Assembly: GCA_046728075.1 (NCBI GenBank)
Contig: JBKPDV010000130.1
Span: 1-13,531 of the forward strand
Length of the DNA stretch: 13,531 nucleotides
Direction of reading: 5' to 3'
From: JBKPDV01 sp046728075
GTDB taxonomy: Bacteria; Acidobacteriota; Thermoanaerobaculia; UBA5066; Gp7-AA6
Both the position numbers and the translations under genes were made by a program. The notes under the pieces are model-generated. The model saw only the letters and a program-made list of their open reading frames with translations. It did no database searches and was not told where the DNA came from. Shown here piece after piece: positions 5,721 to 13,200 of this stretch. Position 1 is the stretch's first letter, and every line of letters begins with the position of its first letter.

Positions 5721-5823
5721 GAGAGTTAAATCTGACCGGGCGTACTTGGTCCTAGCCTTCGTTTTGAACTCTCTCGGCGCCGGTCGCGAAGCGACCGCCT
5801 GCGCCGACAGTCCCGGCCGAGAG
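5716..5823. other. Nested palindrome with competing stems (GCCGAGAG / CTCTCGGC)
   Basis: A perfect 12-bp inverted repeat, GCCGAGAGAGTT (5716-5727) and AACTCTCTCGGC (5767-5778), encloses 39 bp. The right arm's CTCTCGGC (5771-5778) can pair instead with a second GCCGAGAG at 5816-5823. Inside that alternative lies a third structure: CGGCGC (5775-5780) with GCGCCG (5801-5806), and CGGTCGC (5781-5787) with GCGACCG (5791-5797) closed by a GAA loop. The base pairs are read directly; any function as terminator, repeat element or RNA is unknown. Confidence 0.7.
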
Positions 5824-5844
5824 GCCCCGCTCCGGGAGATGACC

Positions 5845-5868
5845 TCGTCTCTTGGGTGTAAGAGACGA
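5845..5868 (-). terminator. Possible terminator hairpin after the S10 peptidase gene
   Basis: A perfect 9-bp stem, TCGTCTCTT (5845-5853) and AAGAGACGA (5860-5868), with a 6-nt loop GGGTGT. It lies about 35 bp beyond the minus-strand stop codon at 5903-5905. There is no U tract, so it may act as a Rho-assisted or mRNA-stabilising structure, not a textbook terminator. Confidence 0.35.
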
Positions 5869-5902
5869 CGAGAGCCAGAGAAAGACCAGAGCGGGAAAGA
5901 GT

Positions 5903-7492
5903 CTATTTCTCCGGCACCGCGTCCCGATAGAACGCCTCGACGTCCTTCGTCATCTTTTCCAGCGACGGCTTGTGGATGTAGATCATGTGCCCGGACTCGT
6001 AGTGCTCGAGGCGGATGTTCCTGGTGAGCGCAGGATCGAGCTGCAGGTGGTTGAAGGTGTACTCGGCGGCGTAGAACGGGGTCGCGAAGTCGTAGTAGCC
6101 CGCCGCGACGAAGACTTTCAGGAACTGATTCTGTGACATCGCGCCGCGCAAGGTCTCGGCCACGTTCACGTAGCGGTTCTGCGACGTGCCGTAGTTCCAC
6201 GGGCGGACGCGAGAGGTCAGGATCTCGTACGGGATGTCGTTCTCGTACTTGAGCTCGGAGCGGGTGTAGTCGTTGATCATCGCGGTGTAAGGGCCGTAGA
6301 TGGCGGCGTAGCTCGGGTCGTACTCGCTGCGCTCACCGGCGGCGTCGCGGTCGATCCCCTGGAAGCGGCTGTCGAGGCGGCCGATCGTGCGGCGCTCGGA
6401 TCGCAGCAACTCCTTGGTGAAGCGGGGCAGCGTCACGCGGAGATCGTTCGCGTCGATGAATCCGGCCGAAAGGCCTGTGAGGCGCGCGAGCTTGCCGGCG
6501 ACGGACTTGCGCTCGGCGTCGGAGAGCTGCGATCCCTTCATCAAGGCGAGCGTGTAGTCCGTCGAGGCGAACTTCTCGGATTCCTCGAGCGCCTTGCGGA
6601 AGTCCGCCTGCAGATCGGCCGGCAGCCGCTTGTGGTACCAGGCGGTCGTCGTGTAGCTCGGCAGAAACGTCACGTACGGCAGGTCGTTGCCGACTGCGAA
6701 GTCGGTCGTCTCGAAGTTCAGGATGCTCGAGATCAGGACGATTCCGTTCAACCACATCCCGTAGCGCTCCTGGAGATACCCCGAGAGCCCGGCCGCCCGC
6801 GTCGTCCCGTAGCTCTCGCCGGCCAGGAACTTCGGCGACGCCCAGCGCGAATACTTCGTCGCGAAGAGCCGGATGAACTCTCCGACGGACTGAAGGTCCT
6901 CCTCGAGGCCGTGAAATTGCTCGGGCTTCTCGCCCGTGGCCGGGCGGCTGTAGCCCGTCGTGACCGGGTCGATGAAGACGAGATCGGTCCAGGAGAGCCA
7001 CGTGTAGTCGTTGTCCACGAGCCGGTAGGGGGGTGGAAGCGGCTTGCCTTCGTCGGTCATGAGGACGCGCTTGGGTCCCACCGCCCCCAGGTGCAGCCAC
7101 ACGGAGGAGGAGCCGGGGCCGCCGTTGAAGGTGAACGTGATCGGGCGTCGCGCGGCGCTGCCCTCCTTCGTGTACGCCACGAAGAAGATGTTGGCCTTGA
7201 GCTTTCCCTCCTCGTCCTTCATCGGCATGTAGCCGGCGGTGGCGGTGTACTTCAGCGGTTTCCCGTCAACCTTGACCTCGTGGTGCGTGACCGAGGGAGG
7301 CTTTTCCGGCTGCGCCGGCTTCTCCTCCGGCTTGCGGCTTCGTTCTTTGTCCTTCTCCGCATCGGGCGCCTTCTCCCCGGAGGGGGCGGGCGTCGGTGTC
7401 GGCCCGGGGCGCAGTTGAGCGAAGACAGCCGCGGAACAGAGCGACACGGTGGTCATCACAGCGAACGCGGCAAGTCGGCGGCGAATCCTCAT
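5903..7492 (-). CDS. Secreted S10-family serine carboxypeptidase-like protein
   Basis: A 529-residue exported alpha/beta-hydrolase of peptidase family S10 (carboxypeptidase Y type), which removes C-terminal residues from peptides. A signal peptide occupies residues 1-26 (RRRLAAFAVMTTVSLCSAAVFA), followed by a 40-residue Pro/Lys/Glu-rich linker. The family motifs are all present: FNGGPGSSS (residues 122-130, oxyanion region), nucleophile Ser227 in GESYGT, Asp468 in GYYDFATPF and His502 in ESGHMIYIH, so the triad is complete. The start is the ATG at 7490-7492, with AAGGAG 9 nt upstream; the longer open frame to 7651 lacks such a site and runs antisense to the next gene. Bacterial S10-like proteins of this length are common in Acidobacteriota and rarely tested. 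It converges on the transporter gene and diverges from the HXXEE gene. Confidence 0.93.
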   Translation of the reverse strand: MRIRRRLAAFAVMTTVSLCSAAVFAQLRPGPTPTPAPSGEKAPDAEKDKERSRKPEEKPAQPEKPPSVTHHEVKVDGKPLKYTATAGYMPMKDEEGKLKANIFFVAYTKEGSAARRPITFTFNGGPGSSSVWLHLGAVGPKRVLMTDEGKPLPPPYRLVDNDYTWLSWTDLVFIDPVTTGYSRPATGEKPEQFHGLEEDLQSVGEFIRLFATKYSRWASPKFLAGESYGTTRAAGLSGYLQERYGMWLNGIVLISSILNFETTDFAVGNDLPYVTFLPSYTTTAWYHKRLPADLQADFRKALEESEKFASTDYTLALMKGSQLSDAERKSVAGKLARLTGLSAGFIDANDLRVTLPRFTKELLRSERRTIGRLDSRFQGIDRDAAGERSEYDPSYAAIYGPYTAMINDYTRSELKYENDIPYEILTSRVRPWNYGTSQNRYVNVAETLRGAMSQNQFLKVFVAAGYYDFATPFYAAEYTFNHLQLDPALTRNIRLEHYESGHMIYIHKPSLEKMTKDVEAFYRDAVPEK

Positions 7493-7501
7493 CGGCGAAA
7501 T

Positions 7502-7507
7502 CTCCTT
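7502..7507 (-). promoter_or_regulatory. Shine-Dalgarno of the S10 peptidase gene
   Basis: AAGGAG read on the minus strand, 9 nt before the ATG. It decides between this start and a 53-codon N-terminal extension that would bury the signal peptide. Confidence 0.8.
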
Positions 7508-7542
7508 GTTCGAGATGCCGGAGTCTATCGAGAAACCCCCGT

Positions 7543-7551
7543 TGCTATGAT
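7543..7551 (+). promoter_or_regulatory. Possible extended -10 promoter of the HXXEE gene
   Basis: TGCTATGAT matches an extended -10 element (TGn plus TATGAT, five of six to TATAAT), 20 bp before ATG 7572. No good -35 is seen, as is normal for extended -10 promoters. It would give a leader of only about 14 nt, which fits the lack of a clear Shine-Dalgarno before this gene. Confidence 0.35.
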
Positions 7552-7571
7552 CGCGGCCGGGACTCGTTCTG

Positions 7572-7988
7572 ATGGAAGACGACCTCTTCGGCGGCAGCCG
7601 AGTCGGCCGCCGTTTCTGGCTGCTCGGCCTGGCGCAGGCGGCCCACAGCATCGAAGAGATGCGCGCCCGCCTCTACGACTTCATGTGGATCGCCACGGAG
7701 CGGCTCGGATTGCCGCGCATGGGAATGTCGGCAACCACCTTTGCTCTCGTGAACATGGGAATCATCGCGTTTTTCCTGGGGATCGCTCCCTTCGTGGCCG
7801 CGCGCAAAGACTGGGCGATCGCGGTTGCCTGGATCGTCGCATTCGTCGAGATCGCCAACGGCGCGGGACATCTGACTGCGGTTGTCCTCTTCCGCAGTTA
7901 TGCCCCCGGAGCGATCACGGCTCCGCTTCTCATCACGGCCGGCGCCGCTTTGATCCCCGCTCTGAGACGCGAGTCCTCTCCCCGCTGA
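7572..7988 (+). CDS. HXXEE-motif integral membrane protein
   Basis: A 138-residue membrane protein with about four hydrophobic segments (near residues 14-25, 55-76, 81-97 and 111-130). It carries the two conserved patches that define the HXXEE family: His25, Glu28 and Glu29 in AHSIEEMRARLYDF, and Glu93, Asn96 and His100 in VEIANGAGHL. Conserved His and Glu in membrane segments suggest metal or heme binding or a membrane enzyme, but no HXXEE protein function is established to my knowledge. The ATG at 7572 is the first in-frame start compatible with the motif position; the ATG at 7547 is out of frame. The gene is divergent from the S10 peptidase (79 bp) and 64 bp upstream of the DUF885 gene on the same strand, so it may be cotranscribed with the latter. 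Confidence 0.82.
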   Translation: MEDDLFGGSRVGRRFWLLGLAQAAHSIEEMRARLYDFMWIATERLGLPRMGMSATTFALVNMGIIAFFLGIAPFVAARKDWAIAVAWIVAFVEIANGAGHLTAVVLFRSYAPGAITAPLLITAGAALIPALRRESSPR

Positions 7989-7996
7989 CGGATCGA

Positions 7997-8002
7997 TATA
8001 CT
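7997..8002 (+). promoter_or_regulatory. Weak candidate -10 upstream of the DUF885 gene
   Basis: TATACT (five of six to TATAAT) lies 50 bp before the ATG at 8053, between the HXXEE stop and the DUF885 start. No -35 is recognisable, so this is only a possibility. Confidence 0.2.
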
Positions 8003-8042
8003 TCGCTCCACTTTCCGACATGCGCGACTCCAAGAGGCCCAC

Positions 8043-8047
8043 GGAGG
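8043..8047 (+). promoter_or_regulatory. Shine-Dalgarno choosing the DUF885 start
   Basis: GGAGG lies 5 nt before ATG 8053. An upstream in-frame ATG at 8020 has no such site and would add 11 polar residues before the signal segment, so 8053 is preferred. Confidence 0.75.
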
Positions 8048-8052
8048 CTGAG

Positions 8053-9864
8053 ATGAAAGTCAATCGGTTCGAGCGGTTCGCCCGGGCCCGCGGCCCCTTT
8101 GGATTTCTCCTCTCGCTCGCCGTCGGCTTTCTCGCCGCGCTGATGACTGTGGGAGCCGGCGCGCCTTCGAAAAGCTCGCAGACGCTCCAGAAGGCCGCCG
8201 ACGACTACTGGGCGTTTCTCGAGAAGGAGCGGGCCGACATCCGGCTGCGCGAGGGACTGCCCGTCGACCGGCTTCCCGACGTTTCGCTCGCGCACGCGCA
8301 AGCCAACGCGGCGTTCGGCAAGGGAGTGCTCGACCGCCTGTCGAGTGTGAAGGCCGCAGAGCTGTCCCACGACGAGGAGCTGACGTTGGCGATCCTGCGC
8401 GGGGAAGCGGACGAGCTCGTCTCCGCGCCGCCCCACTACTGGCTGACGTTCCCGGTCACGCCCTACATCTTTCGCAGCGTCGGGTCGGCACAGGTCTTCA
8501 CGTCTCACGCGTTCCGCAACAAGGCGGATGCGGACCACTACGCGATGCTCGTGGCCCAGTATCCGGATCTCATCCATGCTCTCGAGGGCAAGCTCCGCGA
8601 GCAGGAAAAGCGCGGCATCCGGATCGCCCGGGACGAAATTCCGCTCGTGACGGCGACGCTCGCGCCGGTCGGCCGGGAGAAGGAGCAGAACCTGCTCTGG
8701 GTCAAGGCGGAGCGGCTCTCCGCGCTCGAGCCCGCCGAGCGCGATGCCTTCCTCGCCCGGCTCTCGGAATTGATCGAATGGAAGGTGCGCCCCGCCGCGG
8801 GAATCCTGATCAAGTATCTGACCAGCGACTATCAGAAGAGCGCCCCGGACGCCGTCGGTCTGGGCCAGTACCCGGGCGGGCCGGAGTATTACCGCGACCA
8901 GGTCCGCCGCACGACCCTGCCCGACGAGACGCCCGAGCGGATTCACAAGGTCGGCCTCGAGGGCATCGCGAAGTTGAACAGCGAGCTCGATTCCATCCGG
9001 CAGAAGGTTGGGTTCGCGGGGCCGCTCGCGGATTTTCGTAAGTTCTTGAAGAGTGACGCGCGGTTCTTCGCGAAGACGCCCGAAGAGGTCGGCGAGCGGC
9101 TGATGGCCGCCCAGACCCGGATCCTTCCGAAGGTGGCCGATTTCTTCGGTAAGACTCCCAGGGCTGGTTTCGGCGTACAGCGCCTCGAAGCGCAGCTGGA
9201 GGGAGCCGTGACGTTCGGGTACTACCAGACACCCACGGCTTCCGATCCCAAGGGCTATTACAAGTACAACGGCTCCAACCTGCCGGAGCGAAGCCTCCTC
9301 TTCGCGGGCGCCCTCATCTCGCACGAGCTCGTCCCCGGCCATCACTTCCAGATCAATCTCCAGCGCGAAAACGACAGCCTTCCGAAGTTCCGCCGCGAAG
9401 GGGGATACACGGCCTACACAGAAGGATGGGGCGAGTACGCGTCGGATCTGGCGGGTCAGATGGGGATGTATGCGGACCCCTACGACCGGGCGGGACGGAT
9501 CGCGATGGACCTCTTCCTGACGAGCCGCCTCGTCGTCGACACCGGAATGAACTTCTACGGCTGGCCGCGCGCGAAGGCGATCGCGTTCATGAAGGAGAAC
9601 ACCCTCCAGTCCGACGCCGAGATCGAGACCGAGACGCTGCGCTACTCCTGCGACTTGCCCGCGCAGGCCCTCGCCTACAAGATGGGAATGCGCAAGCTCG
9701 TCGAGTTGCGCGAGAGAGCGCGTCGAGAGCTCGGCCCGAAGTTCGACATCCGCAAGTTTCACGACGCCGTGCTGTCGATCGGTTCGGTCCCGCTCGACGT
9801 GTTGGAGAAGCACGTCGAGTGGTTCATCGCGATGGAGAAGAGGGACAGCGCTCAGCGTTCGTAG
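8053..9864 (+). CDS. DUF885-family putative zinc metallopeptidase
   Basis: A 603-residue exported protein of the DUF885 family. A basic N-terminus (KVNRFERFARARG) and a hydrophobic segment near residues 15-35 form a signal peptide or anchor. Residues 45-600 are the long, helix-rich DUF885 domain. The conserved HELVPGHH (His424, Glu425, His430, His431) and the downstream EGWGEY (residues 457-462, Glu457 and Glu461) resemble a gluzincin HExxH-like site with an extra insertion, so a Zn-dependent peptidase role is widely presumed; it is not proven for this protein. Length and motif spacing are normal. The start at 8053 rests on the GGAGG at 8043. The gene follows the HXXEE gene by 64 bp and lies near the S10 peptidase, which gives two putative secreted peptidases within 4 kb. 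Confidence 0.9.
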   Translation: MKVNRFERFARARGPFGFLLSLAVGFLAALMTVGAGAPSKSSQTLQKAADDYWAFLEKERADIRLREGLPVDRLPDVSLAHAQANAAFGKGVLDRLSSVKAAELSHDEELTLAILRGEADELVSAPPHYWLTFPVTPYIFRSVGSAQVFTSHAFRNKADADHYAMLVAQYPDLIHALEGKLREQEKRGIRIARDEIPLVTATLAPVGREKEQNLLWVKAERLSALEPAERDAFLARLSELIEWKVRPAAGILIKYLTSDYQKSAPDAVGLGQYPGGPEYYRDQVRRTTLPDETPERIHKVGLEGIAKLNSELDSIRQKVGFAGPLADFRKFLKSDARFFAKTPEEVGERLMAAQTRILPKVADFFGKTPRAGFGVQRLEAQLEGAVTFGYYQTPTASDPKGYYKYNGSNLPERSLLFAGALISHELVPGHHFQINLQRENDSLPKFRREGGYTAYTEGWGEYASDLAGQMGMYADPYDRAGRIAMDLFLTSRLVVDTGMNFYGWPRAKAIAFMKENTLQSDAEIETETLRYSCDLPAQALAYKMGMRKLVELRERARRELGPKFDIRKFHDAVLSIGSVPLDVLEKHVEWFIAMEKRDSAQRS

Positions 9865-10094
9865 AGAACTCGTCCGACCGTTGATTGCCGGTCTGCCGCT
9901 CGTGCCCGCTGGCACGGAGCTGGTTTCGCAGAGTTGCGGGACGGACGTCCCTATTGAACGCCCTGCCGCTCAATGGTTTACGACGCTCCCCTGTTAGTTG
10001 GTTTGGGAAAATGCTGCCAGGCGAAGACCTCGCAGAATCCACTTGACCCACGATTACGGCGGGGAATAGTCTGCCCCGCAAGTCTCAGACTTTG
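9865..10094. other. Non-coding gap with three small hairpins
   Basis: No gene is supported in this first part of the 390-bp gap between the DUF885 gene and the Asp-box protein gene. It holds CGTGCC/GGCACG (9901-9906 with 9911-9916, CGCT loop), GGGAC/GTCCC (9938-9942 with 9947-9951) and GCGGGG/CCCCGC (10059-10064 with 10074-10079). The first two could end the DUF885 transcript, but neither has a T tract. The third sits just upstream of the possible small ORF. Confidence 0.5.
10043..10070 (+). promoter_or_regulatory. Possible sigma70-type promoter before the propeller gene
   Basis: TTGACC (10043-10048, five of six to TTGACA), a 16-bp spacer and AATAGT (10065-10070, four of six to TATAAT). If real, transcription would begin near 10077 and lead into the possible small ORF at 10095 and the Asp-box gene at 10255. 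The -10 match is weak. Confidence 0.25.
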
Positions 10095-10244
10095 ATGACA
10101 AAGCCGCAACGCGCATCGGCTCTTTACGTCTCGACTGCACTCGTCGTCGCGGCGGTCGTCTCCATCTCAGCCTTTCCGCTCCCGGTGAAATCGTCCTCGC
10201 ACCGAAAGCTCAGTTCTTGCGTCTTGATCGGACAGAGCGACTGA
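10095..10244 (+). CDS. Possible 49-residue small membrane or exported peptide
   Basis: An ATG-initiated 49-codon frame ends with TGA 10242-10244, 10 bp before the GTG of the propeller gene and in a different frame. The predicted peptide has a short basic start (MTKPQR), one hydrophobic run (ALYVSTALVVAAVVSISAF) and a basic-polar tail (KSSSHRKLSS) with one Cys. That is the shape of a small single-pass or signal-peptide-bearing protein. There is no Shine-Dalgarno, and the length is within what chance allows in GC-rich DNA. A weak promoter lies 25 bp upstream. It could be a leader ORF, a decayed signal peptide or nothing; I recognise no family. Confidence 0.3.
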   Translation: MTKPQRASALYVSTALVVAAVVSISAFPLPVKSSSHRKLSSCVLIGQSD

Positions 10245-10254
10245 TACGAGAGCC

Positions 10255-13200
10255 GTGAAGAAACTCGCATCACGTTTTCGCCCGTGGATGCTCGTGGCCG
10301 CTGCGCTCTCAGCGGGCGGGCTGTACGCCGCTCTCAGGATCCCAGCCGTGCCGGCGGCGCTCTTCATCGCCGACGCGGACGGCAACGACGGGTCGGACGC
10401 CGATCTGCCTCCGCGGCTGCCCGGAACGATCGACAAGGAAACGTACTTGCGTCTGCGCGCCGAGCACATCGGACGGCTCCGCGGACTCGAACCGGGATAT
10501 CTCCTCGATCCGTCGCGGCGAGTCGAGGCAATCCAGCAGATGGAAACTCAGCTGAGCAATCGGCCTGTCTTCCCGAACGACCCGTTGTTGGTCTCGTGGA
10601 CGGCTCTTGGGCCCTCGCCGCTGCTCAACGGTCAGACGCAGCAGTTCCCGACGACGGCGCCGGTCAGCGGCCGCGCTACCGCCGTCGTGGTTGACCCGAC
10701 TAACTCGAACACCGTGTACCTCGGAACGGCGCAGGGCGGCGTCTGGCGTTCGACCGACGGCGGCTCCGGCTGGACCGCGATCTTCGACACGGCGGACTCG
10801 CTCTCAATCGGCGCGCTCGCGCTCGCACCCTCGGATCCGAGCAAGCTGTACGTGGGAACCGGCGAACCGAACAACTCGGGGGACTCGTTTTTCGGAGTCG
10901 GTGTCTACCGCATCGACAACGCGAACACCGCGCCCGTCCTCGTTGGCCCGATCAATCCGTTGATCACGACCGGCAGCACCACGCAAATCACGACCAACTG
11001 CTTCACGGGGCGTGCGATCTCCAGGATTCTCGTGCACCCGACAGACCCGGCGACGATCTTCGTGTCCACGGCGGGGGGCATTGCGGGGATCGGCGCGAAT
11101 GGACTCTCCAACACGGTGCCGCCGCTCGGCCTCCTCGGGGTCTATCGGTCGACGAACGCCACGCTGGCCGCGGGCTCGGTCACTTTCTCCAAGCTCATTG
11201 TCAACACGGACAACAGCCTCGACAACCCGGGCACTGGCAACACGCCGATCTTTGACATGGTCTTCGAGCCGGGTAACCCAAACAACCTGCTGGTGGCGCC
11301 GTCGGGGAGCGTCACCGGCGGCGGCGTCTGGCGCTCGACGAACGCGCTCGCCGCGACGCCCACGTTCGCGAACACGCTCTTTCCCGGTTTCAACGGGCTC
11401 GTCATGAAGCTCGCGATCAACAAGGTCGGCGCGACCGTTACCGCTTACGTCAGCTCCAACGAGCCATCCTCGAATGCCACCTGTTCGGGTGTGGGGCAAG
11501 CCGGCAGAGTGCGAAAGTCGACGGACGGCGGAGTCACCTGGAGCGTGCCGCTCGCGGCCGCCGAAGGCTACTGCGGCGGACAGTGCTCCTATGACAACCC
11601 GATCGGAGTCGATCCGAACAATGCGTCGATCGTGTACATCGGCGGCAACGCCCGGGGCACCTGCTCGGACGTCCTGAAGCGCTCATCGGACGGCGGGACC
11701 ACGTTCACTCGCGATGACACGGGCCTCCACGCCGACGCGCACGGCTTCGCGATGGACACTCTGACGGTTCCCACCACCGTGTGGTTCGTCAACGACGGCG
11801 GCGTCTGGAAGCGTCCGGACGCGCCCGCCGGAACGGCCTGGACCAATGCGAACAATGCGCCGCTGAACACAATTCAGTTCCAGAGCGCTGCGGTTCATCC
11901 CACGGACGCGGTCCTGACGATCGGCGGCACGCAGGACAACGGCACGGAGGCTCAGACGCCGGCGAGCGGCACCTGGGTTTCCGCCGAGAGCGGCGATGGC
12001 GGCTTCGCGCTGATCGACCAGAGCGCGACCGATACGGGCGCGAACATCAAGGCGATGTATCACACGTTCTTCAACCAGACGAACAGCTTGATCGGGTTCG
12101 CCAGGACGGAGAACGGGGGATGCCTTGCCGTCAAGGACTCCTGGGCGAAGCGCGGCTTCGGCTTCGGCGTGAACCCGGCGCCGTCCTGCGACGGGACGGC
12201 ATTCGCCGCGGCGAACGGCCTCAACGGCGCCGACGCCGTCAATTTCTACGCGCCAATGGCGCTCGGCCCGGGCACCCCGAACACCCTCTACTTCGGAACG
12301 GACAAGCTCTATCGCTCGACGGACCGGGGCGACACGATGACCGCGGTGAGCCAGGTGATTTCGGCAGGGGTCCCCGTCAGTGCCATCGCGATCTCGCAAG
12401 CGAACGACAACATCCGGATCGTCGGCACGCGAAACGGTCTCGTCTTCGGCACGACGGCCGGAGCAAATCCGCTCACTTCCTTTGCGTTCACGGCGCCGAC
12501 CAACGCGAACGCAAGCACGAACAAGTACATCTCCCGCATCGTGATCGATCCCTCGAACGCGAATACGGCGTACCTCTCGCTCGCGTATTACACGAACCCG
12601 TCCACGGCGGGGCAGGTCTGGAAGACCACGAACTTCAACGCGGCGACGCCGACCTGGACCGCGGCCAGCAGCGGAATTCCGAACATCCCCGTCAACGCGC
12701 TCGTCATCGACCCGTGCGCGGCCCAGCCGAACCACCTCTGGGCAGGAACCGACATCGGCGTCTATGAGACGACGGACGGAGGAACGACCTGGGCACCGTT
12801 CGGCACCGGGCTTCCGCGATCCGCGGTCTTCGACCTCGCGCTGCAGCCGACGAGCAGGGTCCTTCGAGCCGCGACGCACGGCCGCGGAATGTGGGAAGCC
12901 ATTCTGGGCACGACCTGCGGCGCGCCAACGCCGACTGCGACGAACACGCCGACGTCGACTCCGACGAACACGCCGACGTCCACGCCGACGGCCACGGCGA
13001 CTGCGACCTTCAGTCCGACGCCGACGGCGACTTCGACGAACACGCCGACGAATACCGCGACGAATACGCCTGCTCCGGCGACGAACACGCCGACCAGCAC
13101 GCCGACGGCCACGGCAACCGCGACCTTCAGTCCGACGCCGACGGCGACTGCGACGAACACGGCGACGAATACCGCGACGACGACACCTGTTCCGGCGACG

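Noticed and set aside
5725..5778. Integron attC-like site
   Set aside because: GTTAAAT fits the GTTRRRY consensus, but the partner RYYYAAC is not in the required order and no integrase or cassette pattern is present.
5514..6200. 228-codon minus-strand frame across the convergent junction
   Set aside because: It translates the palindromes and overlaps the S10 and transporter genes in the wrong frames; no domain or ribosome site.
7493..7651. Longer start of the S10 peptidase
   Set aside because: It would bury the signal peptide behind 53 residues and overlap the divergent HXXEE gene; AAGGAG precedes the ATG at 7492.
8020..8052. Upstream ATG start for the DUF885 gene
   Set aside because: No ribosome site; ATG 8053 has GGAGG 5 nt upstream and places the signal segment near the N-terminus.
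6632..8056. 474-codon plus-strand frame spanning the S10 gene and the HXXEE gene
   Set aside because: It is antisense to the S10 catalytic motifs and out of frame with the HXXEE gene.
7933..9915. 660-codon minus-strand frame opposite the DUF885 gene
   Set aside because: The plus strand has the conserved HELVPGHH and EGWGEY motifs and a ribosome site; the minus frame is a GC-rich shadow with Arg/Leu/Glu bias.
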